Assembly: GCA_025506515.1 (NCBI GenBank)
Contig: CM046442.1
Coordinates: 60,001,376-60,065,375 of the forward strand
Source of the DNA: Flaveria trinervia
Taxonomy: Eukaryota > Streptophyta > Magnoliopsida > Asterales > Asteraceae
Direction of reading: 5' to 3'
Length of the DNA stretch: 64,000 nt
Shown here: one piece after another, positions 54,677 through 64,000 of the stretch
Layout of the letters: each line of letters starts with the position of its first letter
Numbering within the stretch: the stretch's first letter is position 1
The notes under the pieces: model-generated
What the model saw: only the letters and a program-made list of their open reading frames with translations
Databases searched by the model: none
Told to the model about the DNA's origin: nothing
Made by a program: the position numbers and the translations under genes

Positions 54677-56073
54677 AATCTGCTGAGGAACTAAAACACT
54701 CTATTCAGCTGTTGTTTCAAACTCATTCAATGAGGACTGATTGAATGAATGAGAAACATCATCGATAGTTGGCTGTGAGGTAGTATTAATAGTTGCATGT
54801 TCCTTCAAAATACTACCTCCTTCTGCCTGGTGTTGTGGTGGATCACCTATGAGCTTTGAGGCTCAGTAGGTGACTCACTTGTTGAAGCTTCACTATTCCT
54901 TGATATAGATAAATTGTCGGATCTGTGAATAGTGGAATTTGATGTATTACAGCACTTGGAGAATTTGGTCTAGGCCTAGGAAGCTCAAACAGTTGATCAT
55001 TAGCAGTAGCATCAGCATCAGTTTGAGCACCTATTCCAACTGAAACATTCTCACAAGAGGGTTTAGAATAGTTTGGAAACAATTCGAAATCAAAGATGTG
55101 ATCAGGCCCATTCCCCCTAACACAAGGAGTGTGCTCATTAATAACTATATTGGATGACTCCTCAAATTGTTGATTCTTAATGTTGTATACTCTGTAAGCT
55201 TTGGAACTAGAAGAGTATCCAACAAAGATAGCATCATCCGACTTTTCAGCAAATTTTGCTAAATTGTCCTTTGTGTTAAGTATGGTACACCTGCTGCCAA
55301 AAGACCTTAGAAAGCCAATGAATGGTGGCCTCTTGTTCCATAGCTCATAAGGGGTTTTTCCATAGGGCTTAACTATAAGAACTCTATTCTGCACATAGCA
55401 TGCAGTGCTGACTGCCTCTGCCCAGAATGTTAGAGGTAGCTTTGAATCAGCTAACATAGTTCGAGCGGCCTCAATAAGTGTCCTATTCCTCCTCTCAGCA
55501 ACACTGTTTTGTTGAGTTCTGGGATCACTATATTGTCTGCCAATCCCTTTTGAGTTACAGAATGAGTCAAGAACGAAGTTCTTAAACTCAGTCCCTTGAT
55601 CACATCTAATTATTTTAACCTTGTGATCAATTTGATTTTCTATTTTAAGAATAAAAGATTTTAGTGTTTCAGCAGTTTCATCTTTAGTTCTTAAAAAGAA
55701 TACCCATGTGAATCTTGTAAAGTCATCAACTATCATCAGGCAATATGATTTCCTTCTAATGCTCATTATACTTGTGGACCAAAAAGATCCATGTGCAATA
55801 AGTGTAACGGAGTAGTGATAGAGTTAATACATTTGGATTTATGAGATGTCCTATGTTGTTTTCCTTTCAGGCATGCAACACAGTTGTCTTTGCAGAAAAA
55901 TTCCTTTTAGGCAAACCGTGTACCAAGTTATTTTTAGCCAATTTATTCATTGTCTTAAAATTCAGATGACACATACGTTTATGCCACAGTGTTGACTCAT
56001 CACTATCAGCTTTGGAAATAAAGCATGATACTTCACCCATTGGGGAAGCATTATTCATACCCAGCTTGTACAT
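54677..56073 (-). pseudogene. pol: Integrase of element J
   Basis: 56073-55867: STLWHKRMCHLNFKTMNKLA, then a frameshift inside the Cys motif (CVACLKGKQHRTSHKS continues in another frame). 55766-54843 is one long open piece: YCLMIVDDFTRFTWVFFLRT (first Asp), IIRCDQGTEFKNFVLDSFC (second Asp), DPRTQQNSVAERRNRTLIEA (Glu; one codon of the usual RTPQQN is missing), FWAEAVSTACYVQNRVL and DDAIFVGYSSSSKAYRVYN. The linker follows. It is the best preserved integrase in the window. Confidence 0.92.
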
Positions 56074-56152
56074 ATCCCCTTTCCTGGAGATCTAAGAAGC
56101 ACCAATTCCGGAGGAATTGTCATCCCTGGTTTGAGGATAATGCACTCATGTT

Positions 56153-56746
56153 CTATGAAAAGCATTTGGTGCTTTTGATCACAGAATTGAGAACACTTAA
56201 CAGATTGTGTTCAAGCTGTTTGACAAAGTTAGCTTTGTCAATGGTTAACATACCATTGGATATACTCGCTCTGCCAGAAATATATCCTCCGGCCTCACCT
56301 CCAAAGTGGACAAGACCTCCATCATAATGTTGAAATTGTTGAAGGAGATGCCTGTTTCCTATCATGTGCCTGGAGCATCCACTATCTACAATCCATACAT
56401 TGTTGTTCTTGTCAAATAGATGTTGCTGCACATAAGATGAGAATTCAGTTTTGTTTGGAAACCCAATCTTTATTGTCTTGGGTTCTTCCAAAGATAATGA
56501 CATGAGTGAACCAAATGATATGCATGGGGGTTCAACAGAGGTCTTTAAGGATGAGGTTTGGGCTGCAGCATCTTCCTTGATCTTCCAGTCCACCCTTTGG
56601 CTGATCTTGGAGGATGAGCTTGTTGAAGCTTTTGTAGCATGGTCTTCATCCAAGCTTCTTTCTTTTTGGAAGAAGTCCTCACCACCTTTTCTTTCGAAGT
56701 AGTCTTCTTCTGGGATGGTTTCAAGGGAGCTTTCTTGTTCTTCCAA
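56153..56746 (-). pseudogene. pol: Protease of element J with upstream Gag tail
   Basis: The open 197-residue piece starts with a Glu/Ser/Lys-rich tail, then IKIGFPNKTEFSSYVQQHLF and the intact active site VWIVDSGCSRHMIGNRHLL (about 56350-56400). GGLVHFGGEAGGYISGRASI and LTIDKANFVKQLEHNLLSVL follow. This is the most complete protease in the window. Confidence 0.9.
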
Positions 56747-56749
56747 ACC

Positions 56750-58142
56750 TTAGTAGCTTTTGCTTCCGAAGCCATTTTCCCTTCGGAAGAAGGAGTTTCT
56801 TCCGAAAGCAAGTTGGCTTTGGAAACTAGCTTTCCCTTCTTCAACTCTTGAACCGTATGGAAGGTCCAAATGTGAAACCTTCCCTGACTCCTTCTTTCCT
56901 AAAATTATTTGCATAATGTGTGCTTGCAGGATTGTAGTAACAATCTTTTGCCATGTGATTTTGCAGGCCACACATGATGCATGCAATGTTAGTCTTATGG
57001 GAAGTTGAGGGTTGCTGTTTCTTGGTTTTCTTTTCTTCGTCAGCAACTTTTCCCTTTAACTTCTGATCCTTTGGTAGGACAGGTATGATGGTATTACATT
57101 CCTTTCCTGAATCAGAGGTACCTAACACTTCGAAACCAGCTGAAACAAAGACACCCTTCTGTTTGGGGTCAATTTTCAGTTTGGATTCAGCCACTTTCTT
57201 AGCAGTTCTCCTAGCAGCTTTAGCTCTGCTTCTTCTGGATTTGGTGGTTAGGATTTGATCATCATAGGAGGCGATAGGTTCATCTACCTGTTCTTTCCTT
57301 GTGGTGGCCACTATTGGTGCCTCATCCTTTAACTCTGGAAAGAAAGGGTCAGCAGTTGGAACCTCTTGCTCTTATGTACCACATCTAGGCTGTCTGGTAC
57401 ACTCATAGGAGTATGGTGGAGCAATTTCATTGGTTCCTAACCCTTCTTTGTTCTGATAACAGAGTTTGGAATGGGAGGATGATGCAAGAATAGATTGGAA
57501 GTTTTGCATAGAGATAGCATGCTTCCTGGCCTGAGCCTCAGCAGTGACAAGCTGGGCTTGAGCCTCAGACAATTTGGATATCGGATCCTTGATTTGAGTC
57601 TTCTAGTTGGTGTGTTCATGTTTCAATAGAGATACAGTTTTCTCCAACCCATCAATTTTCTTTTGAAAGTCAGATTCAGCTCTTTTAAAATCAGATTTTA
57701 GAATATTTAAAGACTCAATGTCAGATTTGATTTCCATATTGTAATCCTGATAGAGTTTAACTTTAGCAATACAGGCTGGAGTGTAGAGATGTTCATATAC
57801 CTGGGCATCATCTGTTCCGGCCATGAGAGCTTGAGCAAGAGTCACATCTTGTACCATGAAGCTCCAGTCAACTTCTTGAGCCATTGTGGCCGTCTCTGTT
57901 GACTTCTAAGTGGGCTTTGACGTTGAGGGATGTGTGGAGGCCTGTGGGGTTCCCGGATTGGTCTTGGGAGCCTTGCATTCCCTTGCAAAATGACCCAGTT
58001 GGTTACAGTTGTAACACTTTGCCCTGGTCTTGTCAAACCCGAACTTGCTGGAAGTTGGGTTCTGAGGGAAGTGTCTTCCAGTTCTCTTAAAGAACTTCTT
58101 TGCTCTGTAAGTTAAAAGAGCCATTTGCTGGACAATGTCCAA
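56750..58142 (-). pseudogene. gag: Gag central and C-terminal part of element J
   Basis: 58142-57906: MDIVQQMALLTYRAKKFFKR and the intact zinc knuckle CYNCNQLGHFAREC. 57884-57372: VDWSFMVQDVTLAQALMAGT and a helical segment (SLNILKSDFKRAESDFQKKI). 57311-56841: basic stretch and the second CCHC knuckle CIMCGLQNHMAKDC (about 56945-56987). Three CTTCCGAAG-type words at 56763, 56781 and 56799 (18 bp apart, in frame) encode Ser-Glu dipeptides. Confidence 0.88.
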
Positions 58143-58438
58143 GTACTCTACGTCATCTGGGCTGAAGCAATCAAGATCATCAAAGCACTATTGAAAATCT
58201 CCTGAGTGTCCACCTCCAGAGACAAAGGCACAACTTTCCTGGAAGGAGTTGTGTTGAGCCTGTTAAGACCTTGGAGTCTCAGGATAAGTGATGTAGGGAC
58301 CAGGTGAGCAGGATGGCTGCTGATAAGTCAGGAAGTGCTGAGGTTGAGGGGTTAATGAGCCTTGAGCAACCATTAAAGCGTTGCTAGCAGGAAGACTCAT
58401 AGATCTGCTTGTTTGGTGGCCCTTCTTACTCTCCATCT
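58143..58438 (-). pseudogene. gag: Gag linker of element J
   Basis: No long open frame. On the minus strand it is Pro/Gln/Ser-rich in places, joining the Gag core to the zinc part, with frame breaks. Confidence 0.6.
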
Positions 58439-59077
58439 CTAGACGTATCCATCAAGGATGCCATAGAGCTCAGTCATGGAAAGAGTGTTCAAGTTTTCTG
58501 TTCTCTTGATAGAGACACAGTAGAATGTCCACTCATTTGGAAGAGCACTCATGAACTTTCTCGTGAGATCTCTAAGTTCAGGAGTGATCTTTACAGACTG
58601 AAGGGAAGAGATAAGATCCATGTACCAGAAGTACTGCTGGCTGAGGGTCTCTCCAGCAATATGAGTGAAGTTCTCGAACTGCTGCTTCAGTGAGTCCTTC
58701 TTTGAGTCGTTTGAGCAAGAATACATCTGAGCAAGTGCATCAAACAATTCTTTAGCAGTCTTGCAATGCTCGAACCCCACCATAATAGAGTTCAGTATTG
58801 CAGTCATGAGAATATTCATAGCATTGCTATCGATGTCCATCTTCTTTATGTCTTCATGAGAATAGTCCTCGACAGCTTTCTCTATCATGGCACCGTTTCC
58901 ACCAGGTGAAGACACCTTTGGCTTGTACGGTCCATTGACAATCGAGTTCCAGATTTTGCTGTCTTGGTATCTAATGAAGCCTTCCATTCTTATACTCCAA
59001 GACCTAAAGTTTTCAGGGGTGATGATTGGCACTTTGGTCATCATCCCCATTTCTACTTCAGATTTGTTGAGGGCCAT
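58439..59077 (-). pseudogene. gag: Gag N-terminal core of element J
   Basis: A 212-residue open frame starts MALNKSEVEMGMMTKVPIIT at 59077, 78 bp inside the PBS. It holds the copia Gag core: ENFRSWSIRMEGFIRYQDSK, AMNILMTAILNSIMVGFEHC, AKELFDALAQMYSCSNDSKK and LTRKFMSALPNEWTFYCVSI. The start is chosen as the first ATG after the PBS. Confidence 0.92.
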
Positions 59078-59154
59078 TTGAGGGAGTGGGTGGTAGGGAG
59101 GAGTGAAAACAAGATGATTTGGATGGTTAGATCACGCAATCAAGAGCCTGAGAA

Positions 59155-59166
59155 GCTTTGATACCA
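59155..59166 (-). promoter_or_regulatory. Primer binding site of element J
   Basis: The minus strand reads TGGTATCAAAGC 2 bp after the LTR, one base different from the site in B and C. The primer is still most likely initiator-Met tRNA. Confidence 0.9.
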
Positions 59167-59168
59167 AT

Positions 59169-60024
59169 TGCAGTATCGGTGTTTGTCACTTAAACACATA
59201 TGTTTTCTCTCAAACTCGCCTAGAATCACACTCGGGTAAGAATCAATAAGAGTTGATCACAATATGAAAAGTAATAAGAACACATAAAGATAAATTTCAA
59301 GATACTTTTATATATTGATTCTCAACTCAAGATACAAATACTCTTCCAAGCAGACTATCTATGTCTTATGAATTACAAGGACAACCTATATATAATATTA
59401 TCTACAACTGGATATACTTTGATACCAGCTGGGATCCTATTGCTAAAGTCTATACTACAAGACTAAAGATTAAGGTATCTCGGATAAAGTCTTATCTGTG
59501 ATTTGGTAGTCAGGACATGTCCCTGACTTACCTTTTGTCACCAACTAAAGATGGCAACTGTACTATCATGAAAAGGTAAATAGTGGAATAAAGTATGGTC
59601 AACAACATGGTTCTTTAGGAAGAAGCCATGCTGTATCAGAAGTCTGCAGCGGAGTGTTAGAGACCATACTTATGTCCACTGGTTATAGCAGTGTCTTCAT
59701 AAGGTTAAATGGCTTCGGAAGAGTAAGTACTTCCGAAGCCACTTTATACTTCGGAAGAGGCTGCTTCTTCCATTACTTGGAGACTTCTTCATCATACTTC
59801 GGAAGTGGTCTTCACTTTATTCTTTTAAGTCTTGAACTTCGGAAGTATGCATTTGTCTTCAGAAGTAGAGTTCTGTCTTCGGAAGCTGGACTTTTCCTTT
59901 GTCTTCGGAAGAACTCTACAACCTTCGGAAGTTCCATGAAAAGCTTCGGAAGCCTTTGCATGCAGCATCAAAATAACTTAAGTGATCTAGTTTTGGTCGC
60001 ATTAGCCTTCTTCTTGATCCAACG
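59169..60024 (-). repeat. 5' LTR of element J (856 bp)
   Basis: On the + strand it starts TGCAGTATCGG and ends GATCCAACG, where the last base differs from the CA end of the partner. The 11-bp-arm hairpin lies at 59711-59740 and the TATA box (minus) at 59385-59394. CTTCGGAAG words are placed as in the 3' LTR. Confidence 0.95.
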
Positions 60025-60291
60025 GATACATGAGTGGTACTATAGATGGAACTCTCTTCATCAAAGGGTTGGGAAATGACATATTGCTAGTTCAAGTGTA
60101 TGTGGATGACATCATCTTTGGATCAACTAATCCAAAGCTCTACAAAGACTTTGAGAAGCTTATGAAGGACAAATTTGAAATGAGTGCCATGGGGGAACTC
60201 AATTTCTTTCTAGGAATTCAAGTGAAGCAAGTTGAAGATGGCATTTCATTAGTCAATCAAAGTATGTTCAGACATACTTAAAAGGTTCAAC
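60025..60291 (+). pseudogene. pol: RT of element I, continued after J
   Basis: YMSGTIDGTLFIKGLGNDIL, QVYVDDIIFGSTNPKLYKDF (Asp pair) and MSAMGELNFFLGIQVKQ continue directly from CKHG at 47379. A frame break lies at the QSKYV region (about 60265). Confidence 0.93.
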
Positions 60292-61041
60292 ATGATTGAT
60301 TGTAAGATTGCTAAGACACCTATTGCTAGGAATCACTCCCTTGGACCTGATCTTGAGGACAAGTGTGTAGATGAACATCTATACATGGCTATGATTGGGT
60401 CTTTTATGTATCATACTGCTAGCAGGCCTGATATCATGTTTGCCACATGTATTTGTGCAAGATATCAAGACAACCCTAAGATGTCTCACCTTATCACTGT
60501 TAAAAGGATTCTAAGATACCTCAAAGGTGCTTCAACAATTGGTCTGTGGTATCCTAAGAATTCTGACTCTAATTTGTACGCATATACAGATAGTGATTAT
60601 GGTGGTTGCAACATGACTACAAAGTCTACATCGGGGGGATGTCAATTTCTTGGTGGAAGGGTTGTCTCATGGTAATGCAAGAAACAATCGTGTGTCTCTG
60701 CATCAACTGCTAAAGCTGAATACATTGCTGTTGCATGCCGTTGTGCTCAAGTGCTTTGGATTCAGAATCAGATGTCGGACTATGGGTTAAACTTAAAGGA
60801 GACTCCTATCCACATAGACAACAATAGTGTTATCTTAATCACAGAGAATCCTGTGTAGCACTCAAGGACCAAACACATCAACATCAGGTATCATTTAATA
60901 AGAGATAATTATGAAAAGGGATTAATTAAACTAGTCAAAGTTCACATAAATGAACAATATGCTGATTTGTTAACAAAAGCTTTTGATGAGTAGAGAATTA
61001 AATATCTTGTATGAGCTATTGGGATGATAAACTTTGAGTAG
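60292..61041 (+). pseudogene. pol: RT connection and RNase H of element I
   Basis: Open to 60675: MIDCKIAKTPIARNHSLGPD, ASRPDIMFATCICARYQ, LYAYTDSDYGGCNMTTKSTS (Asp) and GGCQFLGGRVVSW, then a TAA where Gln is usual. Beyond it, SASTAKAEYIAVACRCAQVL (Glu) and IHIDNNSVILITENPV, a TAG, HSRTKHINIRYHLIRD, and the end near 61041. Three in-frame stops arise from single substitutions, a decay pattern unlike the indels of B. Confidence 0.92.
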
Positions 61042-61595
61042 GTTTTTCTTAAAACTAATTCTTTTTATTTCTTAAAATATGTGTGTCCTAAGTTGTCTAG
61101 TTCATCACTTCCATAAGCTCTTGTTTTCTTTGGTTGAAAATCTTTTTGAAAACTTTCCATAGATTTCTGAAAATTTTGATCCTTCGGAAGATATACTTTT
61201 ATCTTCGGAAGAAACTCATTTCTTCAAAACAAATAAATGTCTAAAAAATTTACCTTCAGAAGAAATTTCTGAAATATCTTCCAAAGCATAAGAAACTCAT
61301 TCTTTCGAGGCAAATTAACTCTCGGAAGCTTTGTTCTTCTAGACCAAGAATTCAAGTCTTAGTTTTTTTCTGAAGCAAAACTTTCACAACACTTAGGAAA
61401 ATCTTCCAAAGTCATTTTAGCTTCAAAAGCTTCTTCATTAAAACTTCCAAGGATAATTTACCTTCAGAAGCTTTTTGACTTCCAAAAAAACCACTTTTTG
61501 AGCAAAAGTATACTACTTTTTCAGAGGTGGGACCGACATTTGGATTTCAAAGTTTATCCTCTTTCATTAAACTTTATCTGAAATCCTTTTTCACA
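61042..61595 (+). other. Spacer between RNase H and ORF3 of element I
   Basis: Noncoding, with CTTCGGAAG at 61182 and 61203 and many degraded copies (CTTCCAAAG, CTTCAGAAG) to about 61480. It is the diverged counterpart of J's spacer. Confidence 0.78.
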
Positions 61596-61601
61596 TATAA
61601 A
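61596..61601 (+). promoter_or_regulatory. TATA-like box upstream of ORF3 of I
   Basis: TATAAA in CACATATAAACCC, 115 bp before the ATG at 61716, followed by a C/T-rich leader. Confidence 0.5.
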
Positions 61602-61715
61602 CCCAACGATTTCCCCCTCTTTCTATCATATGCTTCTTACCTCCAAACCTAAAATCCCAAATTTCTCTCTGAAATCACTTTTTTTCATCTTTCTTCATCC
61701 TTAAGCTCTCTCCAA

Positions 61716-64000
61716 ATGGCCAACCCTCATCACAAAAATGACCTGAACTTTACCATGCAGTTACACAAGCAAGACAACCAGGTTGCTCTGTTAAGCTCTG
61801 AGAAAGATCCTTAATTCTCAAAGGTTTTCCGTTTCTTAGCTATGAAGAACTACTTCACCTCCCTAACAATTGATCCTCCACTTTATGAGGATCATTTGCT
61901 AGAATTCTAGAAGACCTGCAGGTCAAAATGGATAGGGAGAACGCACTGTCTGCCACAGTACATGGGAGAACAATCTTCATCACTCTGGCCATCATCAACA
62001 TGCATCTTCAGCTGGATGATGAAGAAGGTGAGGTGTTCTTCCCAAAGGAAGCTGCAAATTATTCCTTTGAGCAGATAGGTTATGAGGGAGACTACTCTGT
62101 CAAGACCTTCTAGAAAGGGAAGGTCTTATCCCAATGGAAATTCCTACTCCATGTGCTTATCCATAACTTATCAAACAAGCATGGTGGATGGGACCAGATT
62201 CCTGAAGATCTCTCCTTCATTGTCCATTGATGGTTTAGGGGGTCAAGTTCAGGTATTCGCAGTTTGTTTATACTAATCTGCTTGCAAACTTGAACTACTT
62301 AGAGTATTACATGTTCCCTAGATATGTTTAATACTTTCTTAACTTTGAACTGGTCTCACCGTTAAGGGGAACATGTAATATTCTTAAATTGGGACAAATG
62401 AAGCCTGACATCTTTAAAATCTTGAGAAAGCCCACTGTTCGCTTCTCTGGGGTAGAAACAGCCCTGGTCCTAAAAATGTTAGATCTCATTGCTCAAGGTG
62501 AGAACTTGGAAGCACTAGCTAATGCTGAACCACACCTTCTATATCCCAACCACCTCAACAGCCACAAATCACCCTCACCTACCAAAGAAAACATAAATGA
62601 ACCCCTATACAGACAATTTAGTCTGTGGAGGCCCTATACACTAACCCACATATGAACAAGTGGACACTGGAGCTCCCACTTCTCCTAAGGAGCAGACCAC
62701 TCCCATTACTTCAATGATTTGTGCTGAGGTCCCTCATGCTCAGCCTGATGAGCTCAAAAGCCAAACTTCTTTAAGCCATCACTCTGAGTCTCAACACTTA
62801 AGTGATCAACCGTCGGGGGACAGTTACCATCCCAGCCTTTAGATCTAAACCAACCAATCCCCACCATAACTTCTATACTGATAAAGATCTAGGTTTCAGT
62901 GAGTATCACGACTCTCTCTTCTTTTCCCCTACTCAAAGGGAGATGAATGCTCCTGAGTCTCCTATTTCTATCCCGCATCAGTCACCTACTACTGAGATGG
63001 ACACTTCTGAACCTATTCACGATGTCCATATGGAAGAGACTCTCACTTTTGAAAGTTATTCCATCTTTAAGACCTCAACCATGGCAACTTATCCCATTGA
63101 CATCTCAACTGAGACTGTCATTGAGCCGAGGAAAACCGACAGGCAAGAACCCAAAGCTAGTGGTGAGAGAGAGGACTTTTGTCCAATCATCTTATCCCCC
63201 AATGATTCTTCTGATGAAGATGAGGGGAATGTAAGACTAAACGTGCAAAAACTGTCTAAAACATGCACCTATTTAGTCTCCAAGGTTAGTCACCTTGAAT
63301 CTCAAGTGACTACCTTGCAGAACAGGGTCAATGATCAATAACTTGAGTTTTCATATCTTAAGGACAAACTAGCTGGGAGACCTTTAAGAAGAGCTCAACT
63401 AGGAACACAAGAACCTGTGGATGTGATTAACCTAACTCCGAACTCATCTATGCAAGTGGGTGATGCTACCAAAAAGGGAGAGAAAGTCATTACAATCACA
63501 GAACCTGGGAGTTCTTTAGAGAGTATGGACAATAAGGACTCACCATCCTCGCATGCAATTGTGCATACTCAGCAACTTCCTCAAGTTCATATTGATATAG
63601 ACTCTATAGACTCCTTAATACAGAGTCTATTTGAGGAAGGGATACCAAGGGCTATGTCATCTCCACCATCATCAAATGACATCATTGGGTAGAGGTATGA
63701 CAACAACATAAGAGCGCTTATCATTCTTAGAGTTCAAAGGAACAAAAGATCTTCAATTTTCATACCATGAACTTCTATGAAAGTCTGGATCTAGTCAGCA
63801 TGTCACTTGTCAATCCAAGCCAATCAAGACAAGCTGACAGGAGGGCTCAAAGAATCCAGGATAGGATTATTGCAGAGTTTAGCATTCGAAGAAGACTAAG
63901 ACAATCAGGCAATGCCATCGGTCAACTGGATGTTGAGGCAGACCCTAAGATTAGTTTCGTAGGGGAAACCTTGACTCAAGGCCCAGTGGCAGAACCTGAG
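61716..64000 (+). pseudogene. ORF3 of element I, runs off the window
   Basis: It starts MANPHHKNDLNFTMQLHKQD, with stops near 61814 and 61910. The core lies in alternating frames: MHLQLDDEEGEVFFPKEAAN, QIGYEGDYS, WKFLLHVLIHNLSNKHGGWD, then KILRKPTVRFSGVETALVLK. Linker pieces (62389-62655, 62660-62842) follow, then a long open piece 62802-63341 with a coiled coil KVSHLESQVTTLQNRV, and 63417-63692 with IDSIDSLIQSLFEEG. It is close to J's ORF3 in plan. The 3' end and LTR lie beyond the window. Confidence 0.75.

Larger units (their letters stand above)
47380..60024 (-). mobile_element. Element J: complete copia retrotransposon (12,645 bp) inserted in RT of I
   Basis: The minus-strand order is 5' LTR (60024-59169), PBS, gag, protease, integrase, RT, RNase H, CTTCGGAAG-rich spacer, ORF3, polypurine tract and 3' LTR (48237-47380). 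GATAC duplications flank it, and the RT of I reads on across the empty site. LTRs (858 and 856 bp) differ at clearly more sites than those of B, so J is older. Frame breaks are spread over all genes. Confidence 0.96.

Noticed and set aside
1..64000. CRISPR array, prophage or bacterial defence system
   Set aside because: The regular arrays (30 and 39 bp) have no unique spacers or cas genes; everything else is plant retrotransposon.

Overview
This 64 kb window is plant nuclear DNA made almost entirely of nested Ty1/copia LTR retrotransposons plus one Ty3/gypsy scrap. I see no host gene, rRNA, tRNA, CRISPR or prokaryotic feature. The copia elements look like the plant Sirevirus/Maximus lineage. 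They are long (about 12.5 kb where complete), their gag carries two CCHC zinc knuckles, their primer sites match initiator-Met tRNA, and an extra 3.3-4 kb open reading frame (ORF3, env-like by position) lies between RNase H and the 3' LTR. A flowering plant, perhaps a daisy-family species, is my best guess. That is an inference from how I remember ORF3 relatives, not a measurement.

Layout. (1) 1-7627: element A (+), from mid-integrase through its 3' LTR, inserted in the RT of element F. (2) 7628-15255: element F (-), from RT back to its 5' LTR, carrying a ~0.8 kb MITE-like insertion. F sits in the protease-proximal part of element E. (3) 15256-18856: element E (+), protease to RNase H, very decayed. 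(4) 18857-21070: 2.2 kb of unassigned AT-rich DNA with a palindrome array and small repeats. (5) 21071-38207: element C (-), split by the complete element B (+, 23738-36220, TSD CTATT). (6) 38208-42399: ORF3 and 3' LTR of element G (+), which C interrupts. (7) 42400-43838: an ORF3-like scrap (K) and a gypsy RT/RNase H scrap. (8) 43861-46836: element H (-), cut at both ends, with duplicated filler at both junctions. (9) 46862-47379 and 60025-64000: element I (+), split by the complete element J (-, 47380-60024, TSD GATAC).

How the parts work together. In each family Gag packages the RNA, and protease, integrase, RT and RNase H process, copy and insert it. The LTRs hold TATA boxes and family-specific arrays of short palindromes. 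The most interesting pattern is that the spacer between RNase H and ORF3 repeats the LTR architecture in miniature: the same family-specific palindromes, then a TATA-like box, then a short pyrimidine-rich leader, then the ORF3 ATG. This holds in A and B (one family), in J, and in I (J-like). It suggests that ORF3 is expressed from its own LTR-like promoter. All nested insertions whose orientation can be read are antiparallel to their host. Many frame breaks in B are 1-nt losses in homopolymers, so some of the apparent decay may be sequencing error.
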